Shown here piece by piece: positions 11,526 to 20,266 of a stretch of DNA of 64,000 nucleotides (position 1 is the stretch's first letter; the number at the start of each line of letters is the position of its first letter). A program made the translations under genes and the position numbers. Below the pieces are notes generated by a model. That model ran no database searches. It saw only the letters and a program-made list of their open reading frames with translations, and was not told where the DNA came from. The DNA comes from Janthinobacterium sp. J1-1. Its GTDB lineage: Bacteria > Pseudomonadota > Gammaproteobacteria > Burkholderiales > Burkholderiaceae_D. The stretch covers positions 6,076,001 to 6,140,000 of the forward strand of contig NZ_CP132339.1 of NCBI RefSeq assembly GCF_030944405.1, in the 5' to 3' direction.

Positions 11526-12176
11526 TTACTTCAGGCGGCAGCTCAGCAGCCAGTAATATTCGAGGCGCTTCATGCGGATCTCGCGCGCGGAATGGGCGAA
11601 CTTCTTGCGCAGGTGGCTGTCCGATGGGAAATTTTTCAGCACTTCATAGCGCTCGCCCGCGTCCGTCGTGCGGAACTGGTGGGTGTTGCCTTCCAGGTCG
11701 GTACGGGCGATGACGGTGCTGCTGCCGTCGACATAGGAATTGTCGATCAGCACCAGCATAATGTCCTTGCCCAGCTTGCTGCGCAACTGTTTCAGGTATT
11801 TGTCCTGGTCTTCGCGCTTGACATGCGACCACCAGAAACCGGCGAACACGGCAGTGAATTTGCCCGCCAGGTCGTCCGGCAAGTTGAATGCGTCCAGCTT
11901 GGCGAAGGTCACGTTGTCGGGCAAGCCACGGGCCTGGGCCAGCGCCAGCATTTCATCGTTGATGTCGGTCGCCAGCACCGATTCGGCCGCGTCGGCAACC
12001 ACCTCGGTCCAGTAGCCGGTGCCGCAGGCCAGTTCCAGCACGGTATGGCCTTCCAGCACGTCGGCGACCTTGTCGCGCAACACTTCCAGGTCCTCCTGGC
12101 GTTCGGGCTTGTCATAGACGCGCTCGTACTGCTGCGCGATGGTGGCGTAATATTGGGCAAGCTGATCGGTAATCAT
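11526..12176 (-). CDS. Class I SAM-dependent methyltransferase
   Basis: A 216-residue single-domain methyltransferase. Motif I is VLELACGTGYW (residues 46-56), the AdoMet-binding glycine loop, followed by the acidic motif II TDIND. AFAGFWWSHV-like residues near 110-120 cover the motif IV region. It carries no substrate-binding domain that I recognise. It stands alone between the porin and cysB, reading away from the cys genes, with its own terminator. Whether it acts on a small molecule or a macromolecule cannot be said. Confidence 0.85.
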   Translation of the reverse strand: MITDQLAQYYATIAQQYERVYDKPERQEDLEVLRDKVADVLEGHTVLELACGTGYWTEVVADAAESVLATDINDEMLALAQARGLPDNVTFAKLDAFNLPDDLAGKFTAVFAGFWWSHVKREDQDKYLKQLRSKLGKDIMLVLIDNSYVDGSSTVIARTDLEGNTHQFRTTDAGERYEVLKNFPSDSHLRKKFAHSAREIRMKRLEYYWLLSCRLK

Positions 12177-12231
12177 GTTTCTTCTCTTATCTAGTCAGAA
12201 CCGGGCACTCGCCCGGCTTGGTGCTGCATTG

Positions 12232-13173
12232 TTATAGTTCGTAGTGCTCTTTATCGCCGCTCATCGCCTGTTCGATCAATTTCCGGTTCAGGGTGGGGGT
12301 CAGCAACTCGATAAAGGTGTAAATGTAGCTGCGCAGATAGGCGCCCTGCTTGACGGCCACGCGCGACACATTCATGCCGAACAGGTGGCCGACAGGGATG
12401 GCGCGCAAGCCCCGGTCGCGCTCGGCGTCGAAGGCCATGCCCGCTATGATACCAATCCCCATGCCCAACTCGACATAAGTCTTGATCACGTCGGCGTCGA
12501 TGGCCTCCAGCAGGATGTCCGGTTTCAGGCCGCGCAGCACGAAAGCGTGGTCGATCTTGTTGCGGCCGGCAAACGCGCTGTCATAGGTAATCAGGGGAAA
12601 CGCGGCGATTTCCTCCAGCGTGACCGACTTCGATTTGAGCAGCGGATGATCGACCGGCACCACCACCACATGCTCCCATTGATAGCAGGGCAAGGTGATC
12701 AGGCCGTCGATGGCGGCGATCGATTCGGTGGCAATGGCGAGATCGGCCTGGTCGCGCTGTACCATCTCGGCGATCTGGCGCGGGTTGCCTTGCAACAAGG
12801 ACAATCTTACCTTCGGGAACTTGATCATGAACGCCTGCACCACCTTGGGCAAGGTGTAGCGCGCCTGCGTGTGCGTGGTGGCAATGGTAAAACTGCCGCT
12901 GTCCTGTGCCGCGTATTCCTTGCCGATGCGCTTCATGCTGTCGATTTCCTGCATCACCAGCTCGACCGATTCGAGCACCAGGCGGCCCGGCTCCGTCAGG
13001 CCGCGGATGCGCTTGCCGTGGCGCGTGAAGATGTCGACGCCCAGCTCTTCTTCCAGCTCGATGATGGCTTTCGACACGCCCGGTTGCGAAGTGAACAAGG
13101 CCTTGGCCGCGTCCGTCAGATTATAGTTCTGCCGAACCGCTTCGCGCACGAAGCGCAGTTGATGGAGATTCAT
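12232..13173 (-). CDS. cysB: CysB-type LysR regulator of sulfur assimilation
   Basis: A 313-residue LysR regulator. The helix-turn-helix occupies residues about 1-60 (MNLHQLRFVREAVRQNYNLT, SQPGVSKAIIELEEELG). The effector domain has the CysB/Cbl character: TTHTQARYTLP near residue 100 is the sulfate or acetylserine pocket segment, and AIDADVIKTYVELGMGIGII follows. It diverges from the TSUP-cysI-cysHDN operon across 153 bp and most likely activates it when acetylserine accumulates. Many betaproteobacteria also carry a paralogue for sulfonate use (SsuR), but the location favours CysB. Confidence 0.92.
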   Translation of the reverse strand: MNLHQLRFVREAVRQNYNLTDAAKALFTSQPGVSKAIIELEEELGVDIFTRHGKRIRGLTEPGRLVLESVELVMQEIDSMKRIGKEYAAQDSGSFTIATTHTQARYTLPKVVQAFMIKFPKVRLSLLQGNPRQIAEMVQRDQADLAIATESIAAIDGLITLPCYQWEHVVVVPVDHPLLKSKSVTLEEIAAFPLITYDSAFAGRNKIDHAFVLRGLKPDILLEAIDADVIKTYVELGMGIGIIAGMAFDAERDRGLRAIPVGHLFGMNVSRVAVKQGAYLRSYIYTFIELLTPTLNRKLIEQAMSGDKEHYEL

Positions 13174-13250
13174 TGCTGGTTTTGCCTTAAAATGTGCCGC
13201 GCTTCCGCCCTACCGATGATTTTACATTCATGCTTATACACATATCGCAT

Positions 13251-13302
13251 ATAAGCAAATGCATACTTAGTAGTTTGGAATAAACACTAAGTTTATTACT
13301 AT
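13251..13302 (+). promoter_or_regulatory. Probable CysB-activated promoter of the cys operon
   Basis: A weak -35, TTTGGA (13274-13279), is followed after 17 bases by a -10, TACTAT (13297-13302). Directly upstream, ATAAG (13251-13255) and CTTAG (13266-13270) form an imperfect dyad. A poor -35 with an upstream dyad is what an activator-dependent promoter looks like, and cysB is divergent. The start ATG at 13327 lies 24 bases past the -10. Confidence 0.5.
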
Positions 13303-13326
13303 TGCGGGTACTTTGGGGGTGCAAGC

Positions 13327-14100
13327 ATGACTTTGTCTTATATAGTCTCAGGATTTGCCGTCGGTTTGCTGGTCGGCATGACCGGTGTCGGTGGCGGCTC
13401 GCTGATGACTCCGTTGTTAACATTGCTGTTTGGCGTCTCGCCATCGGTTGCCGTCGGCACCGACCTGGCCTTTGCCTCGATTACCAAGAGCGCCGGCACC
13501 CTGACGCACCGCCTGCGTGGCACCGTGCGCTGGGATATCGTCAAGCGCCTGTGCATCGGCGCCTTGCCCGCTGCGGTCGTTTCCACCCTGGCCCTGAAGT
13601 CGTTCGGTACCCTGTCGCCGGAAATCGGCCAGATCATCCGCTACTCGATCGCCGGCTCGGTGCTGCTGACCGTGGTTGCCCTGATCTTCAAGGGCCGCAT
13701 GCTGAACTGGATCAACGCCCATCCTGAAAAACAACTGCAAGGCAACAAACTTGCCGCCGCGACCATTATTTCCGGCGCCGTGCTGGGCGTGCTGGTTACC
13801 GTCTCGTCGATCGGCGCCGGCGCCATCGGCGCGACCTTGCTGGTGATGCTGTATCCAAGCATGAGCTCGGCCGAAGTGGCCGGCACCGACATCGCCTATG
13901 CCGTGCCCCTGACGGCGATTGCCGCGCTGGGCCACTGGTGGCTCGGTTCCATCCACTGGGAACTGCTGATCTCGCTCTTGATCGGCTCCCTGCCCGGCAT
14001 CACGCTCGGCTCGTGGGTGGCGCGCTCGGTACCGGAAAAATTCTTGCGCGTACTGCTGGCGATGACCTTGACCACCGTGGCAGTAAAGCTAATCTACTAA
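13327..14100 (+). CDS. TSUP (TauE/SafE) family transporter, probably for a sulfur oxyanion
   Basis: A 257-residue integral membrane protein with about eight helices in two homologous halves. The first carries GMTGVGGGSLMTPLL near residue 20, and the second carries VTVSSIGAGAIGATLL near residue 157. Both are hallmarks of the TauE/SafE family (PF01925). It is the first gene of the cys operon, 54 bp before cysI. That position points to uptake of sulfate, sulfite or thiosulfate, or to sulfite export as a safety valve. No sulfate ABC transporter genes lie in the window, so uptake is attractive but unproven. Confidence 0.88.
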   Translation: MTLSYIVSGFAVGLLVGMTGVGGGSLMTPLLTLLFGVSPSVAVGTDLAFASITKSAGTLTHRLRGTVRWDIVKRLCIGALPAAVVSTLALKSFGTLSPEIGQIIRYSIAGSVLLTVVALIFKGRMLNWINAHPEKQLQGNKLAAATIISGAVLGVLVTVSSIGAGAIGATLLVMLYPSMSSAEVAGTDIAYAVPLTAIAALGHWWLGSIHWELLISLLIGSLPGITLGSWVARSVPEKFLRVLLAMTLTTVAVKLIY

Positions 14101-14154
14101 TTCACATACAATCCCAGGCAATCTTCCAGTACCCCGGCTTATTTAGGACTCGAT

Positions 14155-15843
14155 ATGTACCACTACGATCAGTACGACCATCTTATCGTCAAAGAACGCA
14201 TTGCGCAGTACCGCGACCAGGTTGCGCGCCGGCTCGCCAATGAATTGACGGAAGAAGAATTCATTCCGCTGCGCCTGCAAAACGGCCTGTACATGCAGCG
14301 CCACGCCTACATGCTGCGCATCGCCGTGCCGTACGGCCTGCTGTCGTCGAAGCAGATGCGCATGTTTGCCCATATCGCGCGCAAGTACGACCGCGGCTAT
14401 GGCCACTTCACCACGCGCCAGAACATCCAGTTCAACTGGGTCGAACTGGAACAGACGCCCGATATCCTGACCGACCTGGCCTCGGTGGAGATGCACGCGA
14501 TCCAGACTTCCGGTAACTGTATCCGGAATACAACGTCGGACCCGTACGCCGGCGTGGCCGCCGATGAAATCATCGATCCGCGCCCGTATGCGGAAGTGTT
14601 GCGCCAGTGGAGCACTTTCCACCCCGAGTTCATCGCCCTGCCGCGCAAGTTCAAGGTCGCCATCAATGGCGCCGAACAGGACCGCGCCGCGATCGCCGTG
14701 CACGATATCGGCCTGACGGCCGTGCGCAACGAAGCGGGCGAAGTGGGCTTCAAGGTGATGGCCGGTGGCGGCATGGGCCGCACGCCGATCCTGGGCAGCG
14801 TGGTGCGCGAATTCCTGCCATGGCAACATCTGCTGACCTACACGCAAGCCATCATGCGCGTGTACAACCTGCACGGCCGCCGCGACAACAAGTACAAGGC
14901 GCGCATCAAGATTTTATTGAAAGCCATCGGCGTGGAAGAATTCACGCGCCAGGTGGAAGCGGAATGGGTCGACCTGAAGGACGGCGCGGAAACCCTGACG
15001 ACCGAGGAAATGCAGCGCGTGGCGGACTTCTTCAATCCGCCGGCCTACCTGGAACTGACGGACGTCGATTACGCCGGCGAACACGCGGACAACAAGGCCT
15101 ATGCCAACTGGATCCTGCGCAACGTCAAACCGCACCAGCGCCCAGGCTATGTGGCGGTGGTGCTGTCGCTGAAGAAAACTGGCGTGCCGCCGGGCGACGC
15201 GACGGCCGAGCAGATCGATTTCGTGGCCGATCTGGCCGACCGCTACAGCTTTGGCGAACTGCGCGTCACGCACGAGCAGAACCTGGTGCTGGCCGACGTC
15301 GAGCAGTCGAAACTGTTCAAACTGTGGCAGGAAGCCAAGGCGCATGGCCTGGCCACGCCGAATATCGGCTTGCTGACCGACATGATCTGCTGCCCTGGCG
15401 GCGATTTCTGCTCGCTGGCCAATGCGAAATCGCTGCCGATCGCGGCCGCGATTGCCGAGCGGTTCGACAATATCGACTTCCAGCACGATATCGGCGAAAT
15501 TGAACTCAATATTTCCGGCTGCATCAACGCCTGCGGCCACCATCATGTGGGCAGCATCGGCGTGCTCGGTGTCGACAAGGATGGCAGCGAATGGTATCAG
15601 GTGTCGATCGGCGGCGCGCAAGGCAACAACGCCGCCATCGGCAAGATCATCGGACCATCGTTCTCCGCCTTGCAGATGCCGGAAGTTATCGCCCGCCTGC
15701 TGCATGTGTATGTACGCGAACGCCATGAAGGCGAACGCTTTGTCGACACGGCACAGCGCCTGGGCCTGCCGCCCTTCAAGGAACATGTGTATGCAACGCC
15801 GATCACCGTCGGCAACCTGGTCGGAGAAGACGAATATGTTTGA
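14155..15843 (+). CDS. cysI: Sulfite reductase hemoprotein (nitrite/sulfite reductase family)
   Basis: A 562-residue enzyme that reduces sulfite to sulfide in the cytoplasm. It has the two-fold repeat of siroheme reductases, with an N-terminal ferredoxin-like half (GYGHFTTRQNIQFNWVELEQ) and TSGNCIRN near residue 120. The [4Fe-4S] and siroheme ligands are C413-x5-C419 (CPGGDFC) and C456-x3-C460 (GCINAC). No flavoprotein CysJ gene is adjacent; instead the DUF934 gene overlaps its last 8 bases. The electron donor is therefore likely a ferredoxin or another reductase. cysH, cysD and cysN downstream confirm the role in sulfate assimilation. Confidence 0.94.
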   Translation: MYHYDQYDHLIVKERIAQYRDQVARRLANELTEEEFIPLRLQNGLYMQRHAYMLRIAVPYGLLSSKQMRMFAHIARKYDRGYGHFTTRQNIQFNWVELEQTPDILTDLASVEMHAIQTSGNCIRNTTSDPYAGVAADEIIDPRPYAEVLRQWSTFHPEFIALPRKFKVAINGAEQDRAAIAVHDIGLTAVRNEAGEVGFKVMAGGGMGRTPILGSVVREFLPWQHLLTYTQAIMRVYNLHGRRDNKYKARIKILLKAIGVEEFTRQVEAEWVDLKDGAETLTTEEMQRVADFFNPPAYLELTDVDYAGEHADNKAYANWILRNVKPHQRPGYVAVVLSLKKTGVPPGDATAEQIDFVADLADRYSFGELRVTHEQNLVLADVEQSKLFKLWQEAKAHGLATPNIGLLTDMICCPGGDFCSLANAKSLPIAAAIAERFDNIDFQHDIGEIELNISGCINACGHHHVGSIGVLGVDKDGSEWYQVSIGGAQGNNAAIGKIIGPSFSALQMPEVIARLLHVYVRERHEGERFVDTAQRLGLPPFKEHVYATPITVGNLVGEDEYV

Positions 15844-16396
15844 AGTACGCGAAGAAATCATCAAGAACGCCGCAGTAGTGCCGAATGACTGGGGCCTGCT
15901 GCGCCTGGACGAGGGCGACACGCCGGAGTCCGTGGTTGTGCCTGAAGGCAAGGCCATCGTGCCGCTGCTGGTGTGGCAAGCCCAGCGCGAGGCGCTCGCC
16001 GCCCGCCTGCCGGACATCGGCGTGTGGCTGGCCGGCGACGAGCGTCCGGAAGAACTCGCCGATGTGATCGCCCAACTGGCCGTGATCGCGATCGACTTTC
16101 CGAAATTTACCGATGGCCGCGGCTATTCGATCGCTTTTAATCTGCGCGCCCGCCTCGGCTACAAAGGCGAGCTGCGCGCCATCGGCGACGTGCTGCGCGA
16201 CCAGCTGTTCTCGATGCACCGCGTGGGCTTTGACGCCTATGCGACGCGACCGGACCGCAGCATCCATGACGCACTGAAAGGACTGTCCGTGTTTTCGGAA
16301 ACCTACCAGGCCTCGTGGGACCAGAAATCGCCGCTGTTCCGCCGCCACCACCGCGAAGGCCAGAATCCCGACCTCGACAACGCGGCCGGCATCTGA
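15836..16396 (+). CDS. DUF934 protein linked to sulfite reductase
   Basis: A 186-residue protein of the DUF934 (COG3749) family, recognised by FPKFTDGRGYSIAFNLRARL, LRAIGDVLRDQLFSMHRVGF and the acidic N-terminal third. It has no cofactor motif, Cys pair or membrane segment that I can see. The ATG at 15836 overlaps the cysI stop by 8 bases, so translation is probably coupled. The family is regularly found between cysI and cysH in proteobacteria that lack CysJ, which suggests a role in assembling, or delivering electrons to, the reductase. The biochemical function is unknown to me. Confidence 0.9.
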   Translation: MFEVREEIIKNAAVVPNDWGLLRLDEGDTPESVVVPEGKAIVPLLVWQAQREALAARLPDIGVWLAGDERPEELADVIAQLAVIAIDFPKFTDGRGYSIAFNLRARLGYKGELRAIGDVLRDQLFSMHRVGFDAYATRPDRSIHDALKGLSVFSETYQASWDQKSPLFRRHHREGQNPDLDNAAGI

Positions 16397-16417
16397 ATAA
16401 AGGCAACGAAGATCACC

Positions 16418-17134
16418 ATGAGCGACCTCTCTACTTTAATTGACGCCACCCAGCAAACGCTGACACGCATCGCCGCGGATTTTTCGCCGGCCGTGTTCGC
16501 CTCTAGCCTGGCAGCCGAAGACATGGTGCTGACCGACATGATCCTCAAAGCGAAGCTGCCGATCGGCATCTTTTCGCTGGAAACGGGCCGGTTGCACCAG
16601 GAAACCCTGGCCGTGCTCGGCAAGGTCAAGGACCGTTACGAGCATGACATCACGCTGTACCGTCCGCAGCCGGAAGCCGTGGCGCAGTATGTGGAACAGA
16701 ACGGCCTGAACGCCTTCTACAACAGCGTCGAGATGCGCCGCGAATGCTGCCGTATCCGCAAGGTCGAGCCCTTGGGCCGCGCCCTGGCCGGCAACAAGGC
16801 CTGGGTCACGGGACAGCGCCGTGCACAATCGACCACGCGCGCCGAACTGCATGTGCAGGAAGAGGACGCGGCGCACGCGATGACCAAATTCAACCCGCTG
16901 GCCGACTGGTCGGAAGAGGATGTATGGGCGTATATCCGCGCCAACGACGTGCCCTACAATGCGCTGCACGACCAGGGCTATCCGTCGATCGGCTGCGAAC
17001 CGTGCACCCGCGCGGTCCAGCCCGGCGAAGACGTGCGGGCCGGCCGCTGGTGGTGGGAAAACCCCGATTCCAAGGAATGCGGCCTGCACATGGTGGACGG
17101 CAAGTTGATCCGCATTAAATCCGTGGCCGCCTGA
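16418..17134 (+). CDS. cysH: Adenylyl-sulfate reductase (thioredoxin-dependent, [4Fe-4S] type)
   Basis: A 238-residue PAPS/APS reductase family enzyme that reduces activated sulfate to sulfite. SLETGRLHQETL is the nucleotide-binding strand region. The iron-sulfur ligands are present as C110-C111 (RRECCRIRK) and C193-x2-C196 (GCEPC), and the catalytic cysteine is C221 in KECGLH. The extra four cysteines mark the APS-reducing bacterial type rather than the PAPS-specific E. coli form, which agrees with the absence of a cysC kinase beside cysN. It starts 21 bases after the DUF934 stop. Confidence 0.95.
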   Translation: MSDLSTLIDATQQTLTRIAADFSPAVFASSLAAEDMVLTDMILKAKLPIGIFSLETGRLHQETLAVLGKVKDRYEHDITLYRPQPEAVAQYVEQNGLNAFYNSVEMRRECCRIRKVEPLGRALAGNKAWVTGQRRAQSTTRAELHVQEEDAAHAMTKFNPLADWSEEDVWAYIRANDVPYNALHDQGYPSIGCEPCTRAVQPGEDVRAGRWWWENPDSKECGLHMVDGKLIRIKSVAA

Positions 17135-17166
17135 ACCAGCTAACAGAGAACAAGAAAGCATCCAAT

Positions 17167-18078
17167 ATGAGCAATATTTTGAACCAGCGCCATCTCGACA
17201 GCCTTGAGTCGGAAGCCATCCACATCATGCGGGAAGTGGCGGCCGAGTCGGCCAACCCCGCGCTGCTGTTTTCGGGCGGCAAGGATTCCGTGGTCCTGCT
17301 GCGTTTGGCGGAAAAAGCTTTCCGTCCAGGCAAATTCCCGTTCCCGCTGGTGCATATCGACACCGGCCATAACTTCCCGGAAGTCATTACCTTCCGTGAC
17401 AAGAAAGTGGCGGAACTGGGCGAACGCCTGATCGTCGGCTCGGTGGAAGATTCCATCCAGCGCGGCACGGTGCGCCTGCGCAACCCGGCGACGGACTCGC
17501 GCAATGCGGCGCAAGCCGTGACCCTGCTGGAAACCATCGCCGAACACAAGTTTGACGCCTGCATCGGCGGCGCCCGCCGCGACGAGGAAAAAGCCCGCGC
17601 CAAGGAACGCATCTTCTCGTTCCGCGACGAATTCGGCGCCTGGGACCCGAAAGCCCAGCGTCCGGAACTGTGGGATCTGTATAACACCCGCGTCCATCCC
17701 GGCGAAAACATGCGCGTGTTCCCGATCTCGAACTGGACCGAGTTGGACGTGTGGCAATATATCGCCCGCGAAAAACTGGAACTGCCGCCGATCTACTTTG
17801 CGCACGAGCGCCAGGTGATCCCGCGCAATGGCCTGCTGGTGCCGCTGACCGACCTGACGCCGCCGCGCGAAGGCGAAACGGTGGAAACGCAAGTGGTGCG
17901 CTTCCGTACCGTCGGCGATATCTCGTGCACCTGCCCCGTGTCGTCCGATGCGGCCACGGTGGACGCCATCATCGCCGAAACGGCAATCACGCAAATCACG
18001 GAGCGCGGCGCCACCCGCATGGACGACCAGACCTCCGAAGCCTCGATGGAAAAACGCAAGAAAGCAGGGTATTTCTGA
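17167..18078 (+). CDS. cysD: Sulfate adenylyltransferase, small subunit
   Basis: A 303-residue ATP sulfurylase subunit that makes APS from sulfate and ATP. The PP-loop SGGKDS is at residues 36-41, and family segments such as HIDTGHNFPEVI, CIGGARRDEEKARAKERIFS and LDVWQYIAREKLELPPIYFA follow. It acts with CysN, whose ATG overlaps its stop by one base. The length matches the family. Confidence 0.97.
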   Translation: MSNILNQRHLDSLESEAIHIMREVAAESANPALLFSGGKDSVVLLRLAEKAFRPGKFPFPLVHIDTGHNFPEVITFRDKKVAELGERLIVGSVEDSIQRGTVRLRNPATDSRNAAQAVTLLETIAEHKFDACIGGARRDEEKARAKERIFSFRDEFGAWDPKAQRPELWDLYNTRVHPGENMRVFPISNWTELDVWQYIAREKLELPPIYFAHERQVIPRNGLLVPLTDLTPPREGETVETQVVRFRTVGDISCTCPVSSDAATVDAIIAETAITQITERGATRMDDQTSEASMEKRKKAGYF

Positions 18079-19397
18079 TGAACGCAGCAGTTTTGAACAC
18101 CACTTCCTCCGACAGCCTGGAGCGCGGCATGCTGCGCTTTATCACGGCCGGTTCCGTCGATGACGGCAAGAGCACCCTGATCGGCCGTTTGCTGTTCGAC
18201 AGCAAGGGCATCTTCGCCGACCAGCTCGACGCCATGTCGCGCTCCAAGCACAAGCGCACGGTCGGCGACACGGTCGACCTGTCCTTGCTGACGGACGGCC
18301 TGGAAGCCGAGCGCGAACAAGGCATCACGATCGACGTCGCCTACCGTTACTTCGCCACCCCGAAACGCAAGTTCATCATCGCCGACACGCCGGGCCACGA
18401 GCAATACACGCGCAACATGGTTACCGGCGCTTCGACCGCCGACGCCGTCATCATCCTGATCGACGTGTCGAAAGTCAAACTCGGCGACGACGGCAGCGTG
18501 GAATTGCTGATCCAGACCAAGCGCCATTCGACGATTGCCCACCTGCTGCAGATCGAGCACGTGGTGGTCGCCGTCAACAAGATGGACCTGGTCGATTACG
18601 ACGAAACGGTGTACAACCGCATCGTCGCCGCCTACCGCGAATTCGCCCAGTCGCTGGGCCTGAAGGACATCACGCCGATTCCATTGTCGGCATTGACCGG
18701 CGACAACGTGGTCGAGCGCGGCGACAAGCTGGGCTGGTACACCGGCCCGACCCTGATCGAGCTGCTGGAGTCCCTGTCCGTCTACGACGAATCGCACGAC
18801 GCGCCGTTCCGCTTCCCGGTGCAACTGGTGGCGCGCCACAACGGCCACGAAGCGAACGACTTCCGCGGCTACATGGGCCGCATCGAAGCGGGCAAGGTCA
18901 GCATCGGCGACACGCTGGTGGTGCAGCCTTCGGGCCAGACGGCCACCGTCAAGGATATCGTCACCCTGGACGGCTCCTTGCAAAGCGCCGTGGTGGGCCA
19001 GTCGGTGACCTTGCTGCTGAACGAATACCTCGATATTTCGCGCGGCGACCTGCTGGCCGGCGCCGACCGTCCTGCCACCTTGCTCAAGCAGGTAGTGGCC
19101 GACGTCTGCTGGCTGTCGGAAGACGCGCTCGACCTGCGCCGCAAATACTGGATCAAGCACGGCACGCGCCAGACGGCCGCCAAGGTGACGGCGATCGACA
19201 CCCTGCTCGACATCAATACGCAGCAGCGCCATCCGGCCGAAGGCCTGAAGCTGAACGATATCGCCCGCATCAGCCTGAACGTGCAGCAGCCGCTGGCGGC
19301 CGACGCGTATGCCGATATCCGCGCCACCGGCGCCTTTATCCTGATCGATGAAGTCACCCACCAAACCGTTGCTGCCGGAATGATCCGCATCGACTGA
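18078..19397 (+). CDS. cysN: Sulfate adenylyltransferase, GTPase large subunit
   Basis: A 439-residue elongation-factor-like GTPase that drives APS synthesis by CysD. The start ATG overlaps the cysD stop (TGATG). G1 is GSVDDGKST (25-33), then DTPGHEQYTRNM is G3 and VNKMDLVDYDE is G4. Domains 2 and 3 follow and the protein ends at the normal CysN length, so there is no fused CysC kinase. Sulfate activation therefore stops at APS, matching the APS-type CysH. Confidence 0.97.
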   Translation: MNAAVLNTTSSDSLERGMLRFITAGSVDDGKSTLIGRLLFDSKGIFADQLDAMSRSKHKRTVGDTVDLSLLTDGLEAEREQGITIDVAYRYFATPKRKFIIADTPGHEQYTRNMVTGASTADAVIILIDVSKVKLGDDGSVELLIQTKRHSTIAHLLQIEHVVVAVNKMDLVDYDETVYNRIVAAYREFAQSLGLKDITPIPLSALTGDNVVERGDKLGWYTGPTLIELLESLSVYDESHDAPFRFPVQLVARHNGHEANDFRGYMGRIEAGKVSIGDTLVVQPSGQTATVKDIVTLDGSLQSAVVGQSVTLLLNEYLDISRGDLLAGADRPATLLKQVVADVCWLSEDALDLRRKYWIKHGTRQTAAKVTAIDTLLDINTQQRHPAEGLKLNDIARISLNVQQPLAADAYADIRATGAFILIDEVTHQTVAAGMIRID

Positions 19398-19408
19398 GGA
19401 AGGCAAGC

Positions 19409-20191
19409 ATGAACCACTCCACATCTCTCCCGGGCAAGGTCTACCTGATCGGCGCCGGCCCCGGCGCGCAAGACCTGATGACCTTGCGCGGCGCGCGCCT
19501 GCTGGCGCAAGCCGACGTGGTGCTGCACGACGCACTCGTGACCAGTGAGATGCTGGAGCTGTGTCCGCAGGCGAAAAAGATCCTGGTCGGCAAGCGCTGC
19601 GGCCAGCTGTCGACGGCGCAGGCGTTCATCAACAAGCAGCTGGTCGACCATGCGCGCAAATACGCGGTCGTCGTGCGGCTGAAAGGCGGCGACCCGATGC
19701 TGTTCGGCCGTGCCGACGAGGAATTGCGCGCGCTGGAAGAAGCCGGTATCGCCGTGGAAGTGGTGCCCGGCATTACCACCGCGCTGGCCGCCGCCGCCGC
19801 CACCCAGCAACCGCTGACCAAACGGGGCGTGTCGCGCAGCGTGGCGTTTTTTACATCCAGCACGGCGCCCGGCGAATCCGAGCAGACGGCGGTGCCGGAC
19901 TGCGACACCCTGGTGCAATACATGGGCGGACGCGAAGCGATCGCCACCGCGCAACGTTTGCTGGCGCAGGGCCGCAGTGCGACGACACCTGTGGTGGTGA
20001 TTGAAAACTGCAGCCGGCCGGAACAGCGCATCGCGCGCATGACCCTGTCGCAGCTGGCGCTGGGCCTGGGCGACAAGCACGGCCCCGTGCTGGTGATGCT
20101 GGGCGAGGCGATGGCGATGCGCGCGCACCAGGCCAGTGCCCCGGATCTGGGTAGCGCCGTTTTTACCGACTTTAAAGTCAGTAACTATTGA
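19409..20191 (+). CDS. cobA: Uroporphyrinogen-III C-methyltransferase
   Basis: A 260-residue SUMT that methylates uroporphyrinogen III at C2 and C7 to precorrin-2, the first step towards siroheme for CysI. The glycine motif GAGPG lies at 15-19, then VRLKGGDPMLFGRADEEL and VVPGITTALAAAAATQQPLT are diagnostic. It lacks the N-terminal dehydrogenase and chelatase domain of E. coli CysG, so those steps must come from other proteins; a short CbiX chelatase is encoded at 21869-22270. It lies 11 bases after cysN as the last cys-operon gene. No hairpin follows at once. Confidence 0.94.
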   Translation: MNHSTSLPGKVYLIGAGPGAQDLMTLRGARLLAQADVVLHDALVTSEMLELCPQAKKILVGKRCGQLSTAQAFINKQLVDHARKYAVVVRLKGGDPMLFGRADEELRALEEAGIAVEVVPGITTALAAAAATQQPLTKRGVSRSVAFFTSSTAPGESEQTAVPDCDTLVQYMGGREAIATAQRLLAQGRSATTPVVVIENCSRPEQRIARMTLSQLALGLGDKHGPVLVMLGEAMAMRAHQASAPDLGSAVFTDFKVSNY

Positions 20192-20266
20192 TCTGATGCA
20201 AAACATGGTAGGATGCTCGGGCCGCAATACCGCGCCACCCCTGCATTCTCTACCCTGTCATCACTC

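Noticed and set aside
10286..11713. Long plus-strand open frame opposite the porin gene
   Set aside because: It is antisense to a complete porin with signal peptide and C-terminal Phe, and its translation shows no known motif; high GC content makes such shadows common.
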